Source: Acidisarcina sp.
Lineage (GTDB): Bacteria; Acidobacteriota; Blastocatellia; Pyrinomonadales; Pyrinomonadaceae
Reading direction: 5' to 3'
Assembly (NCBI GenBank): GCA_021155145.1
Contig: JAJNPX010000396.1
Span: 1 to 6,139, forward strand
Length of the DNA stretch: 6,139 nucleotides
Part shown: one piece after another, positions 1 through 5,620 of the stretch
How the letters are laid out: each line of letters starts with the position of its first letter
Position numbering within the stretch: position 1 is the stretch's first letter
Made by a program: the position numbers and the translations under genes
The notes under the pieces: model-generated
What the model was told of the DNA's origin: nothing
Databases searched by the model: none
What the model saw: only the letters and a program-made list of their open reading frames with translations

Positions 1-2
1 AA

Positions 3-101
3 CTGATAACGATCACCAAGCTCTACACCGTATTCGATGTTTTCGATAACGAGGCAGATGCATTGGCGAGCTTTGGCTCCGCTAGTGAAGCGGCGGCTTA
101 A
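3..101 (+). CDS. C-terminal end of a probable STAS-domain anti-sigma factor antagonist (partial)
   Basis: An open frame enters from the left edge and ends at TAA 99-101, giving 32 residues. The segment 'TKLYTVFDVFDNEADALASF' resembles the last strand and helix of SpoIIAA/RsbV-type STAS proteins, which often end in a 'VFxVFDxExEALxSF' pattern followed by a short variable Ala/Ser tail, as here. Such proteins are cytoplasmic and bind anti-sigma kinases in partner-switching control of alternative sigma factors. The phosphorylatable serine and the rest of the domain lie outside the window, so the assignment rests on this short tail only. The following gene is in the same frame and starts 36 nt after the stop, so the two may be co-transcribed. 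Confidence 0.55.
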   Translation: MITITKLYTVFDVFDNEADALASFGSASEAAA

Positions 102-137
102 GATACCAGGGCAAAGCCATATACACGTGCCGGTCGA

Positions 138-773
138 ATGAAGCAGTGTCCAACCTGTCGGAGTACCTATTCCGACGACACACTCCGTTATTGTCTCGCC
201 GACGGGGCCGCTCTCAGCGACCTCGACAGCGACGCGGAGACCTTGCTGCGCCGCGACGGTCCTGCAACACTTCCCGCATCTAAAAGTTCAAGCTCGTCGT
301 TCGTAAAGATCGCCATAGCCGTGATGGTTCTGGGAATTGTAGGGCTGATCGGTGCGGGGCTCGCGACGGTGCTCTATTTTGCAGGCAGTGGTTCCGACGG
401 GCCCGTCATCTCACCGAGCCCATCCGCCACGCCCGACGCCGAAAAGGCCCGGCTTGAAAAGGAACTCGAAGAACTGCAGAAAAAGCTTAATGAGGTAAAT
501 ACGACGTATCCGCAAGAGACCCCGCCAGGTTTCGAGAGTGACGAATTGCCGACCGCAACGGTCAATTCCCCGAACGACGGGTTCTTAGCTCTTCGCAGCG
601 AACCCGATGCGGAAAGCGGCGACCGCCTGGCTCAGATACCTCACGGCACGGTGATCACGCTCCAAAACTGCGAGAACGAACGAGTCAAGATCGGCAGCCG
701 GACGGGCCGCTGGTGCATGGTCACCTACCGCGGCCAGACGGGCTGGGTCTTCGATGCATGGCTCGTTTACTGA
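138..773 (+). CDS. Zinc-ribbon, single-pass membrane protein with C-terminal SH3-like domain
   Basis: This is a 211-residue protein. Residues 4-22 form a short zinc-ribbon-like knuckle (C4-x2-C7, C19, with D22 as a possible fourth ligand). Residues 30-54 are a polar, Ser-rich linker. Residues 55-81 are one strongly hydrophobic membrane segment. Residues 84-99 are a Pro/Ser linker and about 101-120 a charged, probably coiled-coil helix (EKARLEKELEELQKKL). Residues 140-211 resemble a bacterial SH3 (SH3b) domain, with an 'LALRSEP' first strand, 'GTVI', and 'TGWVFDAWLVY' at the end. The expected topology is zinc knuckle in the cytoplasm and SH3 domain in the periplasm, where SH3b domains often bind peptidoglycan or peptides. 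The start is the only ATG after the in-frame stop at 99-101; no strong Shine-Dalgarno is visible. The specific function is unknown; a sensor or envelope-anchoring role is inference. Confidence 0.85.
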   Translation: MKQCPTCRSTYSDDTLRYCLADGAALSDLDSDAETLLRRDGPATLPASKSSSSSFVKIAIAVMVLGIVGLIGAGLATVLYFAGSGSDGPVISPSPSATPDAEKARLEKELEELQKKLNEVNTTYPQETPPGFESDELPTATVNSPNDGFLALRSEPDAESGDRLAQIPHGTVITLQNCENERVKIGSRTGRWCMVTYRGQTGWVFDAWLVY

Positions 774-796
774 TCATTACAACCGGCTGATAGAAA

Positions 797-1585
797 ATGA
801 AATTCCTGGGTTTGATAACTGTATTGATCGCGGCGACCGGCATTGTACCGGCGCAAGCTCCGACCCCGACCCCGACACCCACCTATGATGAACTTAGGTC
901 ACGCCTTGAGCGAGCCGAGACCCGGTTGAGAGACTGGGCAAACCTCGGGCGCTATGCGGAGGCGAACGCAAAGCTGGCGCCAGCCGCCAAGGGCGGGCCG
1001 CGCGTCGTCTTCATCGGCGATTCGATCACCGATTCGTGGAAGCTGGATGACTATTTTCCGGGCCGCGGATTCATAAATCGTGGGATCAGCGGGCAGACCA
1101 CTCCTCAAATGCTGATCCGGTTTCGTCCCGACGTGATCGATCTGAAGCCGAAGGTCGTCGTGATCCTTGCCGGTACTAACGACATCGCCGGAAACACAGG
1201 CCCGATGACGCTCGAGGCTATCGAAGGCAACATTCGATCTATGGCGGAGCTGGCGGCCACTAACAAGATAAGGGTAATTCTGGCCTCGGTGCTGCCGATC
1301 AGCGATCACAACAAGAACGATCGCGGCGTGCCGATAACGCGCAGCATCGCTCGCCCGCCGGAAAAGATCCTGGCGCTGAACGGTTGGCTCAAGTCCTACG
1401 CTGCTCAAAATGGCCACATTTATCTCGATTATTTTACGGCGATGGCAGACGATACAGGTTCATTGCGCGCGGAGATCGCGAATGACGGCCTTCACCCAAA
1501 TTCGGAAGGCTACAGGATCATGGCGCCGCTTGCGCTCAAGGCCGTCGAAGCTGCATTGCGAAAACGTTTGAAGCGGCAGATGTAA
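797..1585 (+). CDS. Secreted SGNH/GDSL-family hydrolase (esterase/acylhydrolase)
   Basis: This 262-residue protein carries all four SGNH blocks. Block I is 'FIGDSITDSW' with nucleophile S76. Block II is 'NRGISGQTT' (94-102), giving the oxyanion glycine. Block III is 'LAGTND' with N128. Block V is 'DGLHPNSEGY' with D230 and H233. Residues 1-19 form a signal peptide (short basic start, hydrophobic core) with a likely cut after VPA19; a Pro-Thr repeat (22-29) follows, then an amphipathic helix. The enzyme should therefore be exported to the periplasm or envelope and hydrolyse an ester (acyl or acetyl group on lipid, glycan or small molecule); the substrate cannot be read from the sequence. The closest family style is the PAF-acetylhydrolase-like/TesA-like group. 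The start lies 23 nt after the SH3 gene, without a clear Shine-Dalgarno, which is consistent with one transcript. Confidence 0.9.
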   Translation: MKFLGLITVLIAATGIVPAQAPTPTPTPTYDELRSRLERAETRLRDWANLGRYAEANAKLAPAAKGGPRVVFIGDSITDSWKLDDYFPGRGFINRGISGQTTPQMLIRFRPDVIDLKPKVVVILAGTNDIAGNTGPMTLEAIEGNIRSMAELAATNKIRVILASVLPISDHNKNDRGVPITRSIARPPEKILALNGWLKSYAAQNGHIYLDYFTAMADDTGSLRAEIANDGLHPNSEGYRIMAPLALKAVEAALRKRLKRQM

Positions 1586-1619
1586 GGACCTATGTTACCC
1601 TCAGTTTACGGATCGGTAT

Positions 1620-2885
1620 ATGTTAAGCGGGTTTTCTTCGCCAAGGCGGGTGGTCATTACAGGTTTTGGATGCGTTACGCCGATCGGCATCGGGCGGGAC
1701 GCATTCTGGGATTCGCTTGCTGCCGGCACAAGCGGGATCAGAGAGATCGAGAGCTTTGATGCTTCCGGTTTTGATGTTCGGATAGCCGGTGAGATACCCG
1801 AGTTCGACTGGCGTGAGCAGCTTAACCCAAAGGACCGCCAGCACGTCCCCCGCACCGTCCCTCTCGCACTTGCCGCCGCCCGCGAGGCAGTAGCAGATTC
1901 CGGCATCGACCCCGCGACCCTTACACCGGAAGAAAAGCGCCGCAGCGGCGTGATGCTCGGCACCGGCGGCGGAGGCCTCTCGTTTACCGAAAAGCAGTTC
2001 GGCTATTGGTTTTCGGGAAATGCGGGCAAAGGCAGTATCTACACCATTCCCGCATCCACACACGGCGGACTTTCGTCTGAGCTGTCGATGGTCTTCGGCC
2101 TTCATGGCCTGTCTCACGTTATTTCGACCGGCTGCACGTCATCGACCGATGCACTTTTTTATGCGGCCCAGCATATCGCCCTGGGGCGGCAGGACGTAAT
2201 GCTGGCGGGCGGTGTAGACTCGCCGATCTCGCCGGGCATTCTCAAGGGCTTCGAGGTCATGACAGTTTGCACAAAAGAATGGAACGACGAGCCGAAACGG
2301 GCATCAAGGCCATTCTCAAAAGACCGTTCGGGGATCGTGATCGGGGAGGGTTCATGGATCTATGTCCTGGAAACACTCGAATCTGCCGAGCGGCGGGGCG
2401 TAAATATCTATGCGGAGATCGCCGGATACGGCGTGACTTGCGATGCTTATCATCGCGTCCGCCTCGAGGAGAATGGCGTAGAGCCCGCACGGGCGATGTC
2501 GCTTGCTATGCAGGACGCGGGCGTTACACCGGATGAGATCGACTACGTCAATCTTCACGCGACATCGACCCAGCTCAACGACCGGATCGAGACCCAGGCC
2601 GTCAAGCTCGCTTTCGGGCCGCATGCCTATGAGATCCCGATGTCCGGGACGAAATCGCAGATCGGCCATCCGCAGGGAGCGACGGGAGCCGCCGGCGTCG
2701 GGGCGACACTGCTCGCAATGAACCGCGGTATCGTTCCGCCCACGATTAACCTCGATATACCTGACGAGACCTGCGACCTCGACTACGTTGCCAACACGGC
2801 ACGAGAACAGACCGTCTCGACCGCCCTGTGCAACTGCATAGGGTTCGGGTCAAAGAACTCTGCATTAGTGCTGCGATCCGTTTAG
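1620..2885 (+). CDS. Beta-ketoacyl-ACP synthase of the FabF (KAS II) family, divergent
   Basis: This 421-residue protein has the full length of a FabF-type condensing enzyme. The N-terminal thiolase half opens with 'RRVVITGFGCVTPIG' (9-23). The nucleophile is C172 in 'STGCTSSTDA'. The catalytic histidines are H313 in 'VNLHATSTQLND' and H350 in 'GTKSQIGHPQGATGAAG', with K345 in the usual lysine position. The family reaction is decarboxylative Claisen condensation of malonyl-ACP with an acyl chain held on the cysteine, in the cytoplasm. Three flanking motifs depart from standard FabF: TGCTSS instead of TACAS, HATST instead of HGTST, and GFGSKN (408-413) instead of GFGGTN or GFGGHN at the C-terminal gate. 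No acyl carrier protein, ketoreductase or other fab gene is adjacent, so a role in a secondary pathway is as likely as housekeeping fatty acid synthesis. ATG 1620 fits the N-terminus of the family; no upstream in-frame start is seen. It starts 34 nt after the hydrolase gene. Confidence 0.9.
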   Translation: MLSGFSSPRRVVITGFGCVTPIGIGRDAFWDSLAAGTSGIREIESFDASGFDVRIAGEIPEFDWREQLNPKDRQHVPRTVPLALAAAREAVADSGIDPATLTPEEKRRSGVMLGTGGGGLSFTEKQFGYWFSGNAGKGSIYTIPASTHGGLSSELSMVFGLHGLSHVISTGCTSSTDALFYAAQHIALGRQDVMLAGGVDSPISPGILKGFEVMTVCTKEWNDEPKRASRPFSKDRSGIVIGEGSWIYVLETLESAERRGVNIYAEIAGYGVTCDAYHRVRLEENGVEPARAMSLAMQDAGVTPDEIDYVNLHATSTQLNDRIETQAVKLAFGPHAYEIPMSGTKSQIGHPQGATGAAGVGATLLAMNRGIVPPTINLDIPDETCDLDYVANTAREQTVSTALCNCIGFGSKNSALVLRSV

Positions 2886-2891
2886 CGGCCT

Positions 2892-2921
2892 CCGAAGTAG
2901 CTTTTCCGGGTAATGTTTTTT
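2892..2921 (+). terminator. Possible weak intrinsic terminator after the ketosynthase gene
   Basis: Just after the ketosynthase stop, CCGAA (2892-2896) can pair with TT-C-CGG (2904-2909) with one bulged C, and a run of six T follows at 2916-2921. The stem is short and the T run starts six bases after it, so this is only a candidate. Confidence 0.25.
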
Positions 2922-2953
2922 CGCCTCACGATCCAGCCTGATGATCTCTTTTC

Positions 2954-2983
2954 TCCGCGACTTTGCGTCTCGGCGGTTCAAAA
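2954..2983. repeat. Intergenic 'CTTTGCGTCTCGGCGG' motif
   Basis: The stretch reads CTCCGCGA-CTTTGCGTCTCGGCGG-TTCAAAA. It resembles a short degenerate sequence (variants of TTTGCGTCTCTGCGGT) that I recall from non-coding spacers of many unrelated environmental bacteria. Only one copy lies in this window, so its repeat nature is inferred from recall rather than seen here. Confidence 0.3.
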
Positions 2984-2997
2984 GTGCGCAAATGTAT

Positions 2998-3026
2998 GAG
3001 AGCGTTCTGTTTGGCAGAACGCTCTC
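2998..3026. terminator. Perfect 12-bp hairpin between convergent genes (possible bidirectional terminator)
   Basis: GAGAGCGTTCTG (2998-3009) and CAGAACGCTCTC (3015-3026) are exact reverse complements around a 5-base loop, TTTGG. The hairpin lies 112 bp after the ketosynthase stop and about 50 bp after the stop of the minus-strand gene that converges on it, the usual place for a shared terminator. Neither side carries a real T run (GGTAGGTATT on the + side, ATACATTTGCG on the - side). It may therefore act as an RNA 3'-end stabiliser or a factor-assisted terminator instead. Confidence 0.5.
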
Positions 3027-3065
3027 GGTAGGTATTCAATGGATGGTATAAAGGACAGGATATGA

Positions 3066-3099
3066 CATCAGGGGTTTTAATAGTTCCCGAACCCTGATG
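3066..3099. repeat. Inverted repeat spanning the stop codon of the minus-strand gene
   Basis: CATCAGGG (3066-3073) pairs with CCCTGATG (3092-3099). With one bulged G (3074) the stem extends by two more pairs, TT with AA. The loop contains the minus-strand stop codon (3077-3079). In the minus-strand transcript this is a stem-loop at the very end of the coding region, followed about 40 bases later by the perfect 12-bp hairpin. A role in mRNA 3'-end formation or stability is plausible; there is no T tract. Confidence 0.4.
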
Positions 3100-3334
3100 C
3101 CGGAGGATAATAAAAGCGTCCGGAACTCCGAAAAGTCCGGGTATCGAAACGTTTCCGTGCCCCGCATTCCACACAAGCCTGGTACGTCGTACGTTCGCTC
3201 GTTATGGGCCGCGTCAATCGCTTGTGCTGGCAACCGAAGATCCTTCCAAAAACGCCGATCTTTCGGCCGGAAAGCTCCTCAGATGTGTCAATCGCGTTAC
3301 CAGCGAACCCGTTCAATTCCGATACTGCCTGCAT
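3077..3334 (-). CDS. Small zinc-ribbon-like protein, function unknown
   Basis: This is an 85-residue reading frame. The C-terminal part holds a probable zinc site: C35-x-H37 in 'FGCQHKRLTRPIT' and C54-x2-C57 in 'YQACVECGARKRFD', followed by an aromatic, glycine-rich tail. The pattern CxH, 'RPIT', 'TY', 'CxxCG', 'RKRFD' looks like a family of very small proteins I recall from Acidobacteriota-type genomes; no function is known to me. On the minus strand GAGGAG (+ strand 3346-3351) lies 11 bases before the ATG, with AAAGG closer in, which supports the start. No membrane segment or signal peptide is seen. The first 30 residues are less conserved in character. Longer open frames on the opposite strand across this stretch lack any recognisable motif. 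The gene converges on the ketosynthase gene and diverges from the nuclease gene. Metal binding is inferred from the Cys/His pattern. Confidence 0.65.
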   Translation of the reverse strand: MQAVSELNGFAGNAIDTSEELSGRKIGVFGRIFGCQHKRLTRPITSERTTYQACVECGARKRFDTRTFRSSGRFYYPPASGFGNY

Positions 3335-3360
3335 AACCTTTCAAACTCCTCACATTCCGA

Positions 3361-3374
3361 AGAACGCGTGTTCG
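3361..3374 (-). promoter_or_regulatory. LexA (SOS) box-like operator upstream of the minus-strand zinc-ribbon gene
   Basis: Read on the minus strand the site is CGAACACGCGTTCT. It matches 13 of 14 positions of the Gram-positive-type LexA box CGAAC-RNRY-GTTYC, with only the last base differing. It lies 26 bp upstream of the ATG of the small zinc-ribbon gene, a position suited to repression. A second, spacer-less version, CGAACGTTC, lies next to it at 3387-3395. Whether LexA of this organism uses this consensus is not known to me, so the assignment is tentative. Confidence 0.35.
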
Positions 3375-3520
3375 CCTACATAAGTAGAACGTTCGTAGGG
3401 GAAAGTTTTGCACTCATTCAGATGATGGAACCCGGCCAAAAGTTTGCCTGCTCCATTTTAGATAAGTGCGCCTCATTTCCTCTTATTCCGTCATTTCGGT
3501 AAAATCTTCCAAATAGTTTC

Positions 3521-3525
3521 AGGAG
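3521..3525 (+). promoter_or_regulatory. Shine-Dalgarno for the S1/P1 nuclease gene
   Basis: AGGAG lies 6 bases before the ATG at 3532. It is the clearest ribosome binding site of any + strand gene in the window and fixes the start, which also yields a proper signal peptide. Confidence 0.8.
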
Positions 3526-3531
3526 ACCTAA

Positions 3532-4473
3532 ATGCCAAGACTTCTATTCACAGCATTTTTCCTCACTTTTCTCTTTACTAACGCGTATTCCTGGGACGAT
3601 ACAGGACACAAAATTACGGGATATATCGCCTGGCAGCGGATGAACCCGACCGCCCGGGAGAAAGTGATCAAGCTTTTGCGGTCCGCGCCGGAAGATTCAC
3701 AGCTTTCGACCTTTTTCATGGCCTACGGGCCGCGGCCGGACGAGGCTAAACGCTTTGATTACTTCGTTTTCGTGCCGACATGGGCCGACGTCGTTCGCGA
3801 TCGGGCATTTCCGGTCAGGTACGAGAAGTATCACAAGTCCAACTGGCATTACTCCGACACGTTTTGGCGGCAGGTGAACGGCAAGATCGAGTTGATAACC
3901 GAAAAGCAGCCGGGCGGACAAGGCGTAGCCAAGCTGATCGAATTCGACAAGGTCATGCGCGACGCCGCTGCCAAGGATAGTGAGAAGGCGATCGCGATAG
4001 CCTGGTTCCTGCACATCGGCGGCGACCTGCACCAACCGCTTCACACCTCAGGTCGCCATACCGACCGCGAGCCGAACGGAGATCAGGGGGGGAATTTCTT
4101 CCTGCTCACGCCTGAGGGCACGAAACGAGAAGATCAGGTAAACCTGCATTGGTTCTGGGATTCGATCGTGGGCCGCAATGTGCCGTTCCTGCCCTTTGAC
4201 AACGAAAGCGACTACATCCGCAGGATCGCCGAATCGTATATGGTCCGCTACCCGTTCGATTCGTTAAAAGGTGGGCTGATGACCGGGAACTATCCCGGCT
4301 GGCAAAAGGAGAGCTTCGCTCTTGCGAACACGGACGTCTTTCGTTCGGACCTGAAACGCTTCGAAACGCCCACCGACGCCTATCGCCGCAATGCTTACGC
4401 GGTCTCAGAGCAAAGGCTCGCGATGGCGGGATATCGAATGGGCGAGACGTTGAACGAGATCTTCGGCAAATGA
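3532..4473 (+). CDS. Secreted S1/P1-family zinc-dependent nuclease
   Basis: This 313-residue protein matches the S1/P1 nuclease family, which cleaves single-stranded RNA/DNA and 3'-nucleotides with a trinuclear zinc centre. Residues 1-20 form a signal peptide (MPRLLF, then a Phe/Leu/Thr core). Cleavage after S20 leaves W21 as the new N-terminus, as required, because the terminal tryptophan binds zinc in this family. All nine ligands can be placed by comparison with P1 nuclease: W21, H26 (DTGHK), D86 (TWADVV), H106 (NWHYSD), H161/D165/H171 (HIGGDLHQPLH), H206 and D210 (NLHWFWDS). The 'DQGGNFF' motif (184-190) is also present. The spacings H-x3-D-x5-H and H-x3-D equal those of P1. The enzyme should act in the periplasm or outside the cell, probably in nucleic-acid scavenging. 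The stop overlaps the next gene's start (ATGA), suggesting translational coupling. Confidence 0.93.
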   Translation: MPRLLFTAFFLTFLFTNAYSWDDTGHKITGYIAWQRMNPTAREKVIKLLRSAPEDSQLSTFFMAYGPRPDEAKRFDYFVFVPTWADVVRDRAFPVRYEKYHKSNWHYSDTFWRQVNGKIELITEKQPGGQGVAKLIEFDKVMRDAAAKDSEKAIAIAWFLHIGGDLHQPLHTSGRHTDREPNGDQGGNFFLLTPEGTKREDQVNLHWFWDSIVGRNVPFLPFDNESDYIRRIAESYMVRYPFDSLKGGLMTGNYPGWQKESFALANTDVFRSDLKRFETPTDAYRRNAYAVSEQRLAMAGYRMGETLNEIFGK

Positions 4474-5606
4474 CCCCACACGAAACGCTCGAATATTTCA
4501 AAAAACGAGAAAGCGAAATGATCGACGCGATCCGCGAGATCGTCGAGATAGAATCGCCGTCGTATGACGTCGAGCGCAGCAAGACGGTGGTTCGGTGGAT
4601 AGAGAACGAGGCGAGAAAGGCCGGGCTTGACCTTGATATCGAGCGCGTCGCGGCCGAAGACTTTGGCGAACATCTCGTCATCCGCGCCTTTCCTGGCGAT
4701 GCAAAGCCGTATCTCCTCCTCGGCCACAGCGATACGGTGCATCCGGTCGGCGCGAACGAACAGAACCCTACACGTATCGAGGGCGACAAATTCTATGGCT
4801 GCGGCATCTTCGATATGAAATCGGGCATCGTGCTGATGCTCGAAGCGTTGCGATACTTTGCCGAGACGGGTCAACGGCCGTCACGGCCGATCACGATCTT
4901 TCTGTCGTGCGACGAAGAGGTCGGCAGCTATTCGGGCAGGCCGGTGCTCGAGAAAGAAGCGGCAAATGCGGAGGCGTGCCTGGTGTTCGAACCATCCGCT
5001 GCCGGTCGCGTAAAGACCGGCCGCAAGGGCACCGGAATGTATGTAGTGAAGGCTATTGGCGTGCCCGCCCATGCAGGACTTGACCCCGAGAAGGGCGCAA
5101 GCGCTATCCTCGAGCTCTCGCGTCAGATCGAGCGCCTGAATTCGTTCAACGATCTCGAAGCGGGAACAACCGTAAACGTCTGCACCGCTCGCGGCGGGAC
5201 AACGACCAATGTGATCCCCGAACACGCGGAATGTACGGTCGATGTGAGATTTTCGTCGATGGCCGAGGCCGCGAGAATGGACGCCGCGATCAAAGCATTG
5301 AGGCCGTTCGACGAGCGGGTGTCGGTCACCGTTCTTGGCGATGTGAACCGCCCCCCGATGGAGCGGACCGATGCGGTCGTCGCGTTGTATGAAAAGGCGC
5401 GAGCGGTCGCCGCGTCATTCGATTACGACCTCGGCGAAACCCAGGTAGGCGGCGCGTCCGACGGCAACTTTGTCGGCGCCCTCGGCGTCCCCGTCCTCGA
5501 TGGCCTCGGCATCACCGGCGACGGAGCCCACACGCTCCACGAGCACATTTTGGTAAGCGATATTGCAAATCGCGCGGCGTTGATCACAAAGTTGGTATCC
5601 GGATAG
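4470..5606 (+). CDS. M20-family metallopeptidase, carboxypeptidase G2-like
   Basis: This 378-residue protein has the M20 layout of a catalytic domain with an inserted dimerisation domain (about 180-290). By comparison with carboxypeptidase G2 the two-zinc site is complete: H86 in 'LLGHSDTVH' (with D88 supporting it), bridging D115 in 'GIFDMKSG', general base E149 and ligand E150 in 'SCDEEVGS', E174 in 'VFEPS', and H354 in 'GDGAHTLHE'. H201 in 'GVPAHAG' and N247 in 'TTNVIPEHA' match the residues that reach into the partner subunit's active site. The family hydrolyses C-terminal amino acids or N-acyl amino acids; the G2 type favours C-terminal glutamate, but the substrate cannot be fixed here. 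No signal peptide is visible, so it is probably cytoplasmic. The start overlaps the nuclease stop by 4 bp, with no Shine-Dalgarno of its own beyond the nuclease 3' end, so it is likely co-translated. Confidence 0.92.
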   Translation: MTPHETLEYFKKRESEMIDAIREIVEIESPSYDVERSKTVVRWIENEARKAGLDLDIERVAAEDFGEHLVIRAFPGDAKPYLLLGHSDTVHPVGANEQNPTRIEGDKFYGCGIFDMKSGIVLMLEALRYFAETGQRPSRPITIFLSCDEEVGSYSGRPVLEKEAANAEACLVFEPSAAGRVKTGRKGTGMYVVKAIGVPAHAGLDPEKGASAILELSRQIERLNSFNDLEAGTTVNVCTARGGTTTNVIPEHAECTVDVRFSSMAEAARMDAAIKALRPFDERVSVTVLGDVNRPPMERTDAVVALYEKARAVAASFDYDLGETQVGGASDGNFVGALGVPVLDGLGITGDGAHTLHEHILVSDIANRAALITKLVSG

Positions 5607-5620
5607 TTCTCAAAAGTGTT

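Larger units (their letters stand above)
3335..3531. other. Divergent intergenic region (promoter region for both flanking genes)
   Basis: This 197-bp spacer separates the minus-strand zinc-ribbon gene from the + strand nuclease gene and must hold both promoters if both genes are real. On the + strand a TAAAAT (3500-3505) could serve as a -10 element, but no convincing -35 is seen. The spacer is AT-richer than the coding regions. It contains the GAAC/GTTC palindromes described separately. Confidence 0.5.

Noticed and set aside
859..886. Tandem CCGACC-type repeat in the hydrolase gene
   Set aside because: It simply encodes the Pro-Thr linker after the signal peptide, common in secreted proteins.
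899..1417. 172-codon minus-strand frame opposite the SGNH hydrolase
   Set aside because: Antisense of a gene with all SGNH blocks; no domain seen.
3146..3155. Palindrome GAAACGTTTC
   Set aside because: Lies inside the minus-strand coding region and is short; no second copy or placement suggests a regulatory role.
2926..3233. Two other minus-strand reading frames (82 and 65 codons)
   Set aside because: They run in other frames across the zinc-ribbon gene and the hairpins; their sequences have no family features.
3260..3274. Imperfect palindrome CTTTCGGCCGGAAAG
   Set aside because: Inside the minus-strand coding region, short and GC-rich; likely chance.
3097..3336. 79-codon + strand reading frame starting near GGAGG 3102-3106
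   Set aside because: The GGAGG lies inside the frame, not before the start, and the frame is the antisense of the zinc-ribbon gene.
3224..3502. 92-codon + strand reading frame in the spacer before the nuclease gene
   Set aside because: No recognisable motif and no Shine-Dalgarno; it overlaps the better supported minus-strand gene and the divergent promoter region.
4106..4874. Long minus-strand frames opposite the nuclease and peptidase genes
   Set aside because: Antisense shadows of two genes with complete catalytic motifs; the Arg/Ser-rich composition is typical of GC-rich antisense frames.
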